Of a stretch of 64,000 nt of DNA, positions 27,780-36,469 are shown one piece after another (position 1 is the stretch's first letter; each line of letters begins with the position of its first letter). The stretch comes from Oceanicola sp. 502str15. Lineage in GTDB: Bacteria; Pseudomonadota; Alphaproteobacteria; Rhodobacterales; Rhodobacteraceae. The position numbers and the translations under genes are program-made. Under the pieces are notes generated by a model that ran no database searches, was not told where the DNA came from, and was given only the letters and a program-made list of their open reading frames with translations. Where the stretch lies: assembly GCF_024105635.1 (NCBI RefSeq), contig NZ_WYDQ01000001.1:2170001-2234000 (forward strand). The letters are read 5' to 3'.

Positions 27780-28520
27780 TCAGCGGCCAAGATACACCTC
27801 GATGACTTGAGGGTTGGAGGTGACGTGATCGAGCGAGCCTTCGGCCAGCACCGAGCCTTCGTGGAGCACCGTCACCTTGCATTCGAGCCGGCGGACGAAC
27901 TCCATGTCGTGCTCGACCACCACCACGGCGCGGGTCTTGGCGGCTTCCTTGAGGATGTCGGTGGTGTGCTCGCGTTCGGCCAGCGTCATGCCTGCGGCGG
28001 GTTCGTCGACCAGCAGGAGGCGCGGTTCCTGCGCCAGCAGCATGCCGATTTCGAGCCATTGCTTTTGCCCGTGGGAGAGCTCGCCGGAAATGCGCTCGAG
28101 CTCCTCGGCGAGGCCGATCTCGGCGGCGAGTTCGGTGACGCGGTTTTCGTCCTTGCGGGTCGGCTTCCAGAACAGCACGCGGGACCAGCCGCGCTTGTTC
28201 TGAAGCGCCATGGTGAGGTTTTCGCGCACGGTCTGATCTTCGAAGACCGTGGGTTTCTGGAACTTCCGGCCAATGCCCGCCTGGGCGATCTTGGCCTCGT
28301 TCATCCCCACGAGGTTGCGGCTCATTTCGCCCCAGATCACCTTGCCCTCGTCGGGCTTGGTCTTGCCGGTGACGATATCCATGAAGGTGGTCTTGCCCGC
28401 GCCGTTGGGGCCGATGATGGCGCGCAGCTCGGCCTCGCCGATGTTGAAGGAGAGGTTTCGGATCGCCTTGTAGCCATCGAAGGTGACGGAGATGCCGTTG
28501 ACTTCAAGCAGGGTGCTCAT
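27780..28520 (-). CDS. urtD: urea ABC transporter ATP-binding subunit UrtD
   Basis: A 246-residue LivG-type ATPase of the urea importer. Walker A is GPNGAGKT (about 37-44), the signature is LSHGQKQWLEIGMLL and Walker B is LLLVDEPAAGM. It starts at an ATG that overlaps the urtC stop by 4 bp, so translation is coupled. With UrtE it energises uptake through UrtB and UrtC. The family start MSTLLEVNGISVTFDG is present; the much longer open frame upstream is a shadow of urtC. Confidence 0.94.
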   Translation of the reverse strand: MSTLLEVNGISVTFDGYKAIRNLSFNIGEAELRAIIGPNGAGKTTFMDIVTGKTKPDEGKVIWGEMSRNLVGMNEAKIAQAGIGRKFQKPTVFEDQTVRENLTMALQNKRGWSRVLFWKPTRKDENRVTELAAEIGLAEELERISGELSHGQKQWLEIGMLLAQEPRLLLVDEPAAGMTLAEREHTTDILKEAAKTRAVVVVEHDMEFVRRLECKVTVLHEGSVLAEGSLDHVTSNPQVIEVYLGR

Positions 28521-29680
28521 TTGGCTTTTCTCCCGATCAGATCGAACAGCCCGCCGATGCCCTTGGGGGCGAAGAGGGTGACCAGCACGAAGGTGAGGCC
28601 GAGCAGGACGGTCCACCAGTCGACCCAGGCGATGGTGTAGAAGCCGAGCGGAATGTCGGGGGCCTGGCCGCCGGTGAAGAAGGTGGAGACGAGGGAGACG
28701 AGGGCGGCGCCGATGACCGCGCCGTAGAGGCGGCCCCTGCCCCCGATCGCCACCCAGACGGCGAGGTAGATCGAGGCGATGGGGGCGATTTCGGCGGGGT
28801 TGATGATGCCGGCCTGCGGGTAGTAGAGCGCGCCCGCGATGCCGGCGATGCAGGCGGTGAGGGTGAACATGGCGAGCTTGTAGGTTTCGACCGAGTAGCC
28901 GAGGAAGCGGACGCGGGCCTCGTTGTCGCGGATGCCGCGGATGACCGAACCGAACTTGCCCGACACCACCCATGCGGCCAGCAGGTAGCCGAGGCCGAGC
29001 GCGAGGGCGGAGGCCCAGAGAAACCAGATCGACACCACGTCTTGCGAGGCGGTGACGCCGGGCAGGTTTTGCAGGCCGGAGAGGCCGTTGTTGCCGCGCA
29101 GGCCGGAGTCGTTCTGGAAGAGGTAGAGCGCGAGGGCGAGGGTCATGGCTTGGGTGAGGATCGACAGGTAGACGCCTGCGACGCGGGAGCGGAAGGCGAG
29201 CCAGCCGAAGACGAGGGCGAGGAGGCCCGGCACGGCGACCACGAGGATGAGTTGCAGGGTGAGCGAGTGGGCGAAGGACCAGATGAGCGGAAATTCGGAG
29301 GAGCCGACGACGCCGAAGATCTGGGTGCCGATGGAGTCGATCACCTCTTGCGGGGTGGGCGGAATTTGCTGTGCCGCCATGCTTTCGGTGACGATGAGGC
29401 GGGTGCGTTCGTACATCAGCCACATGCCGATCATGTAGCCGCCGAGGCCGAAGAAGGCGAAGTGGCCCAGCGAGAGGATGCCGCAGTAGCCCCAGATCAG
29501 GTCCATCGCGACGGCGACGAGGCAGAGGCAGAGGGTCTTGCCGAGGGTCTTGACGAAGGAGGTGGAGATGAGGCCGAGGCCGAAGCCTTCGGAGGCGATG
29601 GTGACGGCCAGAGTGAAGATGCCGAGGCAAGCGAGGAAGATGAGGGTGGAGGGGTTACGGGCGATGAAGGAGCGGTTCAT
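28517..29680 (-). CDS. urtC: urea ABC transporter permease UrtC
   Basis: A 387-residue LivM-type inner-membrane permease with about nine or ten hydrophobic helices and the family motifs DLIWGYCGILSLGHFAFFGL (about 60-79) and the GRGRLYGAVIGAALVSL region near 320. It starts at an ATG that overlaps by 4 bp the stop of a 67-codon open frame between it and urtB, so its translation may depend on that frame. Confidence 0.95.
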   Translation of the reverse strand: MNRSFIARNPSTLIFLACLGIFTLAVTIASEGFGLGLISTSFVKTLGKTLCLCLVAVAMDLIWGYCGILSLGHFAFFGLGGYMIGMWLMYERTRLIVTESMAAQQIPPTPQEVIDSIGTQIFGVVGSSEFPLIWSFAHSLTLQLILVVAVPGLLALVFGWLAFRSRVAGVYLSILTQAMTLALALYLFQNDSGLRGNNGLSGLQNLPGVTASQDVVSIWFLWASALALGLGYLLAAWVVSGKFGSVIRGIRDNEARVRFLGYSVETYKLAMFTLTACIAGIAGALYYPQAGIINPAEIAPIASIYLAVWVAIGGRGRLYGAVIGAALVSLVSTFFTGGQAPDIPLGFYTIAWVDWWTVLLGLTFVLVTLFAPKGIGGLFDLIGRKAK

Positions 29681-29880
29681 TGGGGGGCCCTCCGGGGGGC
29701 TTTGAAGAGGGAGGCGAGCGGGCGTGCGGCGCGAGGCGGGCGCTTCGGTGAGGCCGGATTGAACGGCGCCGGAACACGCGACGAGAAGGGATGCACGGGA
29801 TGAGAGGCGCCCCGTGCGGGATGGGCGCTGGCCTTGTTCTGCAACAGCGGGCGGAAGGTTCTGAGGGTCAGACCAAACAT
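29677..29880 (-). CDS. 67-codon Pro/Arg-rich open frame bridging urtB and urtC
   Basis: This unrecognised frame begins with ATG 2 bp after the urtB stop, behind a good GGGAG site with a 7-nt spacer, and ends in a TGA that overlaps the urtC ATG. The predicted product is basic and rich in Pro, Arg and Ala, with no signal peptide or membrane segment. Both ends look designed for translational coupling. It may be a genuine small protein, or a translated spacer that carries ribosomes from urtB to urtC. Confidence 0.45.
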   Translation of the reverse strand: MFGLTLRTFRPLLQNKASAHPARGASHPVHPFSSRVPAPFNPASPKRPPRAARPLASLFKAPRRAPQ

Positions 29881-29882
29881 AC

Positions 29883-31910
29883 TCAGTCTCCCGCCGCGCG
29901 GCCCTTGAGGGCGATGATGCCCCTCGGGCGGAACTGGATGAAGATGATGATGAAGACGATCATGTAGGTCTGGGCGGCGAGCGTGTTGGAGGGGTTCAGC
30001 CACTCGATGCCCTTCTGCAAGCTCCCGATCATGGTGGCCCCCAGCAGGGTGCCCCAGATGTTGCCGACGCCGCCGACAACCACGGTCATGAAGCTCTGCA
30101 CGATGTAGTCGGCCCCAAGCTCGGAGGTGACCTTGGCGTAGAGGCCGATGGCCACGCCGGCGATGCCGGCGATGCCGGAGCCGAGGCCGAAGGTGAGCAT
30201 GTTCACGCGGCCGGGGTTGATGCCCATGGAGGCGGCCATGCGGGGGTTTTGGGTGACGGCGCGGGTCTCAAGCCCGAGGCGGGTTTTCTTCATCAGGAAG
30301 AGGAAGAACAGGAGGAACACCAGTGCGAGCACGAAGATGGCGACGCGGATCATGGAGATGCCGATGATCTCGTTGATCTGCCATTGGCCGTCGAGCCAGG
30401 AGGGTGCGGTAAGCGGGCGGGCCTGGGTGCCGAAGATGTTCTTGGCGAGCTGTTGCAGGGCGATGGAGATGCCGAAGGTGGCCAGCAGGGTTTCGAGCGG
30501 GCGGTTGTAGAGCCAGCGGATCACCAGCCGCTCCATCGCCACGCCTGCGGCGAAGGTGACGGCGAAGGCGAGCGGGATCGCCACGATGATCGAGACCGTG
30601 TGGTTGGGGATCATCTGCTGCACCACGTAGCCGGTGTAGGCGCCCATCATGATGAACTCGCCGTGGGCCATGTTGATGACCCCCATCACCCCGAAGGTGA
30701 TGGCCAGCCCGATGGCGGCGAGGAAATAGATGGAGGCGAGGGAGAGCGCATCGAGCCCGAGGTCGGCGGCGGTGTTGACGGCGACCTTGGCGTCGATGGT
30801 GTTGAGCGCGCGGGTGGCGGCGTCGGTGACGGCGGCGGAGGGCTCAGCGTAGGTTTCGTAATAGGTGAAGCGGGCGAGGGTTGCGTCGATCTCGGCCTCG
30901 GTGGGCGCGGGGGGCACGGTGCCGGCCTCGACCAGCGCGGCATAGGCGCGTTCGCGGGCGGGGACGGTGTTGAGCTCGGCGAGGGGCACGCCGCCCACGG
31001 CGCCGTCGGTGATATTGGCCTGAAGCGCGGCGCGCCGGTCGGCGGGCTCGATGCGGGCGGGCAGATCGGCGGCGGCGGCGGCCATGTCGTAGGCGGTGTT
31101 GCGGGGCAGCTCTTCGGTGCCGGGCGCGATGGTGCGGGCGATGTTGCCGGAAGGCTCGCCCTCGGAGAGCTTGAGCGTGGTGGCGACCAGCGGGTTGAGG
31201 GTGGCGCGGGTGTCGACGTTGAGATCGCCCGCGACGCTTTCGATCGCGGCGACGCGGGCCGACTCGTCGGCACCGAAGGCGATGGTGAGCAGGGTCAGCA
31301 GACGCTCTTTCTGGGCCTTGAGGGCCGGGTCGGGCTCGCCCGCGATAGAGGCGGCGAGCGGCGCGAGCTGGGAGGCGTCGGGGTTGCGGGAGATGGCGGT
31401 GAGGGCATCTTGCCGGCGCGCCGGGTTCTCGTCTTCGAGCTGGAAGCGCACGAGGGCGGAGGCGATGAGGCCGCGCACGCCGGAGTTGGGCTTGAGGTTG
31501 CTGACCTCGTCGGAGGGCACCGGCGCGAGCGCCTCGCCGCTGTCGAAATCGGTGAGGATGATGCTGCGCTCGGGGCCCTTCTCGCCGGCGAAGAACCAGC
31601 CGTCGCTCTCGCGCTGGTACATCTCGCGGGCTTCCCAGACCTGAAGCACGTCGGCCATGCCGGGCAGGCCGGAGCCGGAGAGCGCGTCGATCACCGGCTG
31701 GATGGTGCGGCGGGAGGGCTTGGCGATGTCGTCGGCGTGCTGTTGCAGCAGCGTCTGGATCGGGCCCATCTCGGCGGGGGCCTGCGGCGCCTCGGGCGCG
31801 GCCGTTTCGGCGGGCGCCTCGGGGGGGGTGGCGTCTTGCGCCAGTGTGGGCGTGGACGCGGCAAGAGTGAGGGCGCAGAGCAGCGCCGCAGCCTTCAAGG
31901 CCTTCAACAT
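29883..31910 (-). CDS. urtB: urea ABC transporter permease UrtB
   Basis: A 675-residue protein. A signal peptide (about 1-21, ending ASTPTLAQ) leads into a periplasmic domain of about 370 residues with HEAT-like repeats, then a LivH-type permease domain with SLASIYFLAAIGLAITFGVMG and INMAHGEFIMMGAYTGYV. The extended N-terminal domain is typical of UrtB and is absent from amino-acid LivH. The ATG at 31910 gives the signal peptide; 29 upstream codons are open but not family-like. A strong hairpin separates it from urtA. Confidence 0.94.
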   Translation of the reverse strand: MLKALKAAALLCALTLAASTPTLAQDATPPEAPAETAAPEAPQAPAEMGPIQTLLQQHADDIAKPSRRTIQPVIDALSGSGLPGMADVLQVWEAREMYQRESDGWFFAGEKGPERSIILTDFDSGEALAPVPSDEVSNLKPNSGVRGLIASALVRFQLEDENPARRQDALTAISRNPDASQLAPLAASIAGEPDPALKAQKERLLTLLTIAFGADESARVAAIESVAGDLNVDTRATLNPLVATTLKLSEGEPSGNIARTIAPGTEELPRNTAYDMAAAAADLPARIEPADRRAALQANITDGAVGGVPLAELNTVPARERAYAALVEAGTVPPAPTEAEIDATLARFTYYETYAEPSAAVTDAATRALNTIDAKVAVNTAADLGLDALSLASIYFLAAIGLAITFGVMGVINMAHGEFIMMGAYTGYVVQQMIPNHTVSIIVAIPLAFAVTFAAGVAMERLVIRWLYNRPLETLLATFGISIALQQLAKNIFGTQARPLTAPSWLDGQWQINEIIGISMIRVAIFVLALVFLLFFLFLMKKTRLGLETRAVTQNPRMAASMGINPGRVNMLTFGLGSGIAGIAGVAIGLYAKVTSELGADYIVQSFMTVVVGGVGNIWGTLLGATMIGSLQKGIEWLNPSNTLAAQTYMIVFIIIFIQFRPRGIIALKGRAAGD

Positions 31911-31946
31911 GTCAGGTATTCCCACCGCGCGATTGTCCCCTTGGGC

Positions 31947-31976
31947 CGAAGAGGGCGGCGCGGGCCGCCCTCTTCG
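31947..31976 (-). promoter_or_regulatory. 13-bp hairpin between urtA and urtB
   Basis: A perfect inverted repeat CGAAGAGGGCGGC and GCCGCCCTCTTCG encloses a 4-nt loop in the 118-bp urtA-urtB gap. No T-tract follows on the minus strand, so it looks more like an mRNA-stabilising or processing hairpin than a terminator. Such elements commonly keep binding-protein mRNA more abundant than the permease mRNA. Confidence 0.75.
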
Positions 31977-32028
31977 TTGGCTTGGCGGGCAGCGCACGAG
32001 GGGAGCGCCGCCCGAAGAACCCGAAGGC

Positions 32029-33318
32029 TCAGTAGTTGCTTTCGATCTGCACGCAGGTCTCGGTTTCGGTGTTGTACATGCCGCACTGGAGATCTTTCCA
32101 ATCGGACTTCAGCACAGCCGATTCCGGGAGGAAGTCGGTCCAGGCATCGCCGGGGACCGGGTCGGTCTCGGAGATGATGTCGAACTGGCCGTCGGCGCGG
32201 ATCTCGCCGATCAGGACCGGCTTGGAGAGGTGGTGGTTCACGCCCATCACGGCGGTGCCGCCGGTCAGGTTGGGGAACTCCTGGCCCCACATGGCTTCAC
32301 GCACAGGGTCGACATCGGTGGTGCCGGCCTCGGTGGCGGCGTTCACCCACATGTTGAAGCCGATGTAATGGGCTTCCATCGGGTCGTTGGTGACGCGGTC
32401 GGTGGAGCCGATGAACTCGTGCCACTTGCCGATGAACTCGGCGTTGGCCTCGGTGTCGGCGGACATGAAGTAGTTCCACGCCGCCAGATGCCCGACGAGG
32501 TTGGAGGTGTCGAGACCGGCGAGTTCTTCTTCACCCACGGAGAAGGCCACCACGGGGATGTCTTCGGCGGAGATGCCCTGCGCGGCCAGCTCCTTGTAGA
32601 AGCCGATGTTGGCGTCGCCGTTGATGGTGGAGATCACGCCAACCTTCTTGCCGTCAGCGCCCAGCGCCACGACGTCAGACACGATCTTGGACCAGTCGGA
32701 GTGGCCGAAGGGGGTGTAGTTGACGAAGATATCCTCGGCCGCGATGCCCTTGTCCTTCAGGTAGGACTCGAGAATGTTGTTGGTGGTGCGGGGGTAGACA
32801 TAGTCGGTCCCGAGCAGCGCGAATTTCTCGACGCCCAGCTCTTCGAGGTAGTAGTCGGTCGCCGGGATCGCCTGCTGGTTGGGGGCGGCGCCGGTGTAGA
32901 ACACGTTTTTGGAGGACTCTTCGCCCTCATACTGCACCGGGTAGAAGAGCAGGCCGTTCAGCTCTTCGATCACCGGCAGCACGGATTTGCGCGACACAGA
33001 GGTCCAGTTGCCGAAGATCACATCGACCTCGTGGACGGTCAGCAGCTCGCGGGCCTTTTCGGCGAAGAGCGGCCAGTCGGAGGCCGGGTCGACGACGACG
33101 GCTTCGAGATCGCAGCCCAGCAGGCCGCCCTTGGCGTTCTGCTCGGCGACGAGCATTTCCATCGTCTCTTTCAGCGTGGTCTCGGAAATCGCCATGGTGC
33201 CGGACAGCGAGTGCAGCACGCCGACCTTGATCGGGCAGCTGACCTCCTGAGCAGAGGCGGCACCGGCGGCAAGACCGAGTGCGAGCGCAGAGGCAGCGGT
33301 TTTGTGGAAAAGGTTCAT
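32029..33318 (-). CDS. urtA: urea ABC transporter substrate-binding protein UrtA
   Basis: A 429-residue periplasmic binding protein. A signal peptide (about 1-23, ASAQ end) precedes a Leu/Ile/Val-type binding fold beginning CPIKVGVLHSLSGTMAISE, with the UrtA patterns GCDLEAVVVDPASDWPLFAEKAR and KNVFYTGAAPNQQAIPATDYY split across the first lobe. The ATG at 33318 has a GGAGGGATG-type site. It is the first gene of urtABCDE and divergent from the urease operon. Confidence 0.95.
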   Translation of the reverse strand: MNLFHKTAASALALGLAAGAASAQEVSCPIKVGVLHSLSGTMAISETTLKETMEMLVAEQNAKGGLLGCDLEAVVVDPASDWPLFAEKARELLTVHEVDVIFGNWTSVSRKSVLPVIEELNGLLFYPVQYEGEESSKNVFYTGAAPNQQAIPATDYYLEELGVEKFALLGTDYVYPRTTNNILESYLKDKGIAAEDIFVNYTPFGHSDWSKIVSDVVALGADGKKVGVISTINGDANIGFYKELAAQGISAEDIPVVAFSVGEEELAGLDTSNLVGHLAAWNYFMSADTEANAEFIGKWHEFIGSTDRVTNDPMEAHYIGFNMWVNAATEAGTTDVDPVREAMWGQEFPNLTGGTAVMGVNHHLSKPVLIGEIRADGQFDIISETDPVPGDAWTDFLPESAVLKSDWKDLQCGMYNTETETCVQIESNY

Positions 33319-33627
33319 TTCATCCCTCCGTTCGGGGCACGCGGGCGGGCTTTTGGCAGCACGCGGATCATCCCCGAAACCAGTTCTTGTTGCTATTTGC
33401 ATGGCCCAAGGCGTCGGATCCTCATCGTCACCGGCCACGCACCCGGGGCGGAAATTTTCCACCGGTTCCGGGCGACGTCATGCTTCGGACGGTCCGGCAG
33501 CGGGCGCAAATCCGGCGTTGCAGAAATGCAGCCCCCGCCCGGCAATGATTAATTTTGCGGCAACTTTCTGAGCCGTCGCCCAATAAAACGGCAGAAGCCT
33601 TGACGTTGAGGTAAGTTCGGCTGCTCC
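33319..33627. other. 309-bp divergent region between urtA and ureD
   Basis: No gene is seen. The region must carry promoters for the urt operon (minus) and the ure operon (plus). It includes a short AT-rich island at about 33547-33560 and an 11-bp palindrome GGAAATTTTCC at 33450-33460. I looked for a sigma-54 -24/-12 element on the urt side and found none with correct spacing. Nitrogen regulation of both operons is likely from function but not shown by sequence. Confidence 0.5.
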
Positions 33628-34527
33628 ATGTGGAAAGCCGGAGGGGTGCATGATGAAACAACAGCAACACAGAGGGTGGGGACGGACATTACCATCGACG
33701 GCAAGATAGGCGCGGCACGGGCGAAGCAGCCAAGGGCCGAGGGCGCGGCGCGGGTTTCGGCGCGGCCCTGCCCGCGCACGGGCGGGCGGATCGGCGCGTT
33801 GCGGATGTCGGGTGCGCTGAAGCTGCTGTTTCCGCGCGGCACCGGCGCGCTTCAGGCGATGTCGGTCAACTCGGCGGGCGGGATCACCGGGGGCGACCGG
33901 TTTCGGCTGGAGGCGGAGGCCGAGGCGGGCGCGGCGCTGAGCGTGACCACGCAGGCCGCAGAGCGGGCCTATCGTGCCCAGCCGGGAGAGGTTGGCGAGG
34001 TTTCGGTGCGGCTGAAGGCGGGCGCGGGCGCAAGCCTGCACTGGCTGCCGCAGGAGACGATTCTGTTTCAGGCCTGCGCACTGCGGCGGCGGCTGCGGGC
34101 AGAGCTGGCGGGCGATGCGCGGCTGCTGCTCTGCGAGCCGGTGGTCTTTGGGCGCACGGCGATGGGCGAGCGGCTGAGCGAGGGCTGGTTCAGCGACCGG
34201 GTGGAGATTTTCCGCGAGGGCGAAAGGCTGTTTGCCGATGCCACGCGGCTTGAGGGCGACATCACCGCGCAGCTTGCGGGCCCGGCCACCGGGGCGGGCG
34301 CGAAGGCGATGGCGCTGGTGGTTTACGTGGCGCCCGATGCCGAGCACCAGCGCGATGCCCTGCGCGCCGCCCTGCCCGAGGAGGCTCTGGCGGGCGCCTC
34401 GCTGATCGCGCAGGATGTGATGGTGGCCCGATTCCTCGCCCCTGACGGCTTTGGCCTGCGACGCCTGCTGATGCCCGCGCTCGACCGGCTCAGCGGCAAT
34501 ACCCTTCCTCGATCCTGGAGGCTCTAG
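33628..34527 (+). CDS. ureD: urease accessory protein UreD
   Basis: A 299-residue chaperone that binds the urease apoenzyme and, with UreF and UreG, guides nickel insertion. It has the family patterns [10 protein letters not shown] (about 62-71), [12 protein letters not shown] (about 80-91), [10 protein letters not shown] and LPQETILFQ. The N-terminal 35 residues are not conserved, and the ATG at 33628 lacks a clear ribosome-binding site, so a downstream GTG start is possible. It is the first gene of the urease operon. Confidence 0.92.
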   Translation: MWKAGGVHDETTATQRVGTDITIDGKIGAARAKQPRAEGAARVSARPCPRTGGRIGALRMSGALKLLFPRGTGALQAMSVNSAGGITGGDRFRLEAEAEAGAALSVTTQAAERAYRAQPGEVGEVSVRLKAGAGASLHWLPQETILFQACALRRRLRAELAGDARLLLCEPVVFGRTAMGERLSEGWFSDRVEIFREGERLFADATRLEGDITAQLAGPATGAGAKAMALVVYVAPDAEHQRDALRAALPEEALAGASLIAQDVMVARFLAPDGFGLRRLLMPALDRLSGNTLPRSWRL

Positions 34528-34531
34528 ACAG

Positions 34532-34834
34532 ATGCAACTCACCCCCCGCGAAAAGGACAAGCTCCTCATCGCCATGGCCGCCGAGGTGGCCCGCAAGCGG
34601 CTGGCCCGCGGCGTGAAGCTGAACCACCCCGAGGCGATTGCGCTCATCACCGATGCGGTGGTGGAGGGCGCGCGCGACGGGCGCTCGGTGGCCGACATGA
34701 TGGAGGCGGGCGCGCAGGTGGTGAGTGCCGAGCAGTGCATGGAGGGGATCGCGGAGATGATCCACGAGGTGCAGGTGGAGGCGACCTTTCCCGACGGCAC
34801 CAAGCTGGTGACCGTGCACAACCCCATTCGCTGA
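34532..34834 (+). CDS. ureA: urease subunit gamma
   Basis: A 100-residue urease gamma subunit with the family sequence [20 protein letters not shown] at the start and [16 protein letters not shown] at the end. It forms the (alpha-beta-gamma)3 urease with UreB and UreC. A GGAGG site precedes the ATG, and it lies 4 bp after ureD. Confidence 0.97.
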   Translation: MQLTPREKDKLLIAMAAEVARKRLARGVKLNHPEAIALITDAVVEGARDGRSVADMMEAGAQVVSAEQCMEGIAEMIHEVQVEATFPDGTKLVTVHNPIR

Positions 34835-34847
34835 GAAGGATCGAGAC

Positions 34848-35021
34848 ATGAGATACATCGTTGCCCCGCTGGCCGCCGCCCTGACGACTGCCGGCCCCGC
34901 CCTCGCCCATTCGGGCGCGCATCTGCACCCGCATGAGGCCAACTCCGCCCTGGCGCTGATGGCCGCGCTCGCGGTGATCGTGGCGGCGGGTTTCGCGGCC
35001 CTTCTGTGGAGCCGCAAATGA
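34848..35021 (+). CDS. 57-residue His-containing membrane microprotein in the urease operon
   Basis: This small gene, unrecognised, encodes a signal-peptide-like N-terminus ([20 protein letters not shown]), a short histidine cluster [10 protein letters not shown], and a C-terminal membrane segment ([20 protein letters not shown]) with a basic end. The ATG follows GAAGGATCGAG, and its TGA overlaps the ureB ATG, so it is placed between structural urease subunits and coupled to ureB. The His cluster next to a membrane suggests metal contact at the periplasmic face, but that is inference. Confidence 0.7.
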   Translation: MRYIVAPLAAALTTAGPALAHSGAHLHPHEANSALALMAALAVIVAAGFAALLWSRK

Positions 35022-35326
35022 TCCCCGGAGAGGTCATCACCGCGCCGGGCGAGATCGAGCTGAACGCGGGGCGCGAGGCGATCACGCTGATGGTGGCCAA
35101 CACCGGCGACCGGCCGGTGCAGGTGGGCAGCCACTACCATTTTGCCGAGACCAACGGCGCGCTGGACTTCGACCGTGACGCCGCCCGGGGCATGCGGCTG
35201 GACATTGCGGCGGGCACCGCCGTGCGCTTCGAGCCGGGACAGGCGCGGGAGGTGAACCTGATCGCCTACGGCGGCGGGCGGAAGGTGTATGGCTTCAACC
35301 AGAAGGTCATGGGGGCGCTCGAATGA
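35018..35326 (+). CDS. ureB: urease subunit beta
   Basis: A 102-residue urease beta subunit with [20 protein letters not shown] at the start and the conserved [11 protein letters not shown] and [14 protein letters not shown] segments. The start was set at the ATG at 35018 because it fits the family and overlaps the preceding stop as ATGA; a GTG at 35006 is open but not conserved. Its own stop overlaps the next small gene. Confidence 0.97.
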   Translation: MIPGEVITAPGEIELNAGREAITLMVANTGDRPVQVGSHYHFAETNGALDFDRDAARGMRLDIAAGTAVRFEPGQAREVNLIAYGGGRKVYGFNQKVMGALE

Positions 35327-35616
35327 GCCCCGCCGCCCTCATCCGGCTGCAAATGCAGATGGCGATGATGACCATGGAGGTCAGCGCCGTGATCTGGATG
35401 CGGATGATGGGCATGGCCGGGGCATGGAACGTGACCGGCGGCGAGAACAAGCGGATGGTGCGCGAAAAGCAGCTTGCCTTCGTGAAGTCCGCGCAGGGCG
35501 CCAGCCTCGCCGCGATGAGCGGGCGCGATGTGGCGGCTGCGGCCCTGCGCCCGCTGCGCCAGAAGACACGCGCCAACGCCAGCCGCCTCGCCAAGCGGGG
35601 GCCGAAGCTGCGGTAA
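35323..35616 (+). CDS. 97-residue Met-rich small protein coupled to ureB
   Basis: I do not recognise a functional family. The N-terminal half is a methionine-rich amphipathic helix ([20 protein letters not shown]), and the C-terminal half is basic ([18 protein letters not shown]). Related small Rhodobacteraceae proteins are known to me only as uncharacterised, sometimes with misleading names. It begins with an ATG overlapping the ureB stop by 4 bp, so it is co-translated with urease subunits. A phasin- or chaperone-like role is possible, without direct support. Confidence 0.65.
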   Translation: MSPAALIRLQMQMAMMTMEVSAVIWMRMMGMAGAWNVTGGENKRMVREKQLAFVKSAQGASLAAMSGRDVAAAALRPLRQKTRANASRLAKRGPKLR

Positions 35617-35653
35617 GGGAACGGGATGGATCAACCAGAATGGGAGTTCTGAC

Positions 35654-36469
35654 ATGTGCAATGCCTGCCTGATCGAGAATGTGCGCAAGAGCGCGATGAG
35701 CCGCCGCAGCTTTTTCGCGCGAAGTGCGGCCGCCGGGGCCGCCGCGATTACCGCCGGGGCGATGGCCTCGCGGCCCGCGCTGGCGCAATCCAGCGGCAAG
35801 GTGGTGGACCTGACCTGGACGCTGACGCCGGAGTTTCCGACCTTTGACGGGCTGCCGGGGATCGAGTTTGTGCCGGACAAGGATTACGCCGCCGATGGCT
35901 ACAAGATCTGGAAGGTCTCGTTTTACGAGCATTCCGGCACCCATATCGACGCGCCCGCCCACTTTGCCGAGGGCGGCGACACGGTGGACATGCTGCCGCC
36001 CGAAAGCCTGATGTGCCCGCTCTGCGTGATCGACCTCAAGGCCAAGGCCGCCGAGGAGCCGAACGCGATGGTGGAGCCGGAGGACATCGAGGCCTGGGTG
36101 TCGGCCAATGGCGACATCCCCGAGGGCGCCTGCGTGGCGATGAACTCGGGCTGGGGCGCGAAGATGGGCGAGGCGGCCTATCGGAACGACGAGGAAGGGG
36201 CCTTTGCCTTTCCGGGCTTTGCCAAGGCGGCGACGGACATGCTGCTCGACATGGGGGTGGCAAGCATCGGGGTGGACACGCTTTCGCTCGATCCGGGCAA
36301 TTCGGCAGATTTCGCGGTGCACTATTCCTGGCTGCCCGCCGGGCGCTACGGGATCGAGAACCTGGCGAACCTCGATGCCGTGCCTGCAACCGGGGCGACG
36401 CTCTTCGTGGGCGCGCCCAAGCATGGCGGCGGCACGGGTGGCCCTGCCCGCGTGATGGCGGTGATCTGA
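35654..36469 (+). CDS. TAT-exported cyclase/kynurenine-formamidase-family hydrolase
   Basis: A 271-residue member of the cyclase (KynB/isatin hydrolase-like) family of metal-dependent amidases. A twin-arginine signal SRRSFFARSAAA lies near residues 15-26. The metal motif HSGTHIDAPAHF, with the HxGTHxDxPxH pattern, is near 95, and a late HGGGTGGPARV is near the end. It would act in the periplasm. It sits between ureB and ureC, separated by 37 bp from the preceding gene, so a link to amide or urea chemistry is plausible but unproven. Confidence 0.85.
   Translation: MCNACLIENVRKSAMSRRSFFARSAAAGAAAITAGAMASRPALAQSSGKVVDLTWTLTPEFPTFDGLPGIEFVPDKDYAADGYKIWKVSFYEHSGTHIDAPAHFAEGGDTVDMLPPESLMCPLCVIDLKAKAAEEPNAMVEPEDIEAWVSANGDIPEGACVAMNSGWGAKMGEAAYRNDEEGAFAFPGFAKAATDMLLDMGVASIGVDTLSLDPGNSADFAVHYSWLPAGRYGIENLANLDAVPATGATLFVGAPKHGGGTGGPARVMAVI

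Noticed and set aside
28517..29630. Long N-terminal extension of urtD through the urtC region
   Set aside because: The sequence upstream of the UrtD start is Arg/Pro/His-rich shadow of urtC, while the ATG at 28520 gives a normal family start with an ATGA overlap.
30249..32177. 642-codon plus-strand frame opposite urtB
   Set aside because: Antisense shadow of urtB codons; no family features and no ribosome-binding site.
33319..33627. Sigma-54 promoter upstream of urtA
   Set aside because: GG and GC pairs are present near 33390-33410 on the minus strand, but the spacing is 11 or 12 nt instead of 10.
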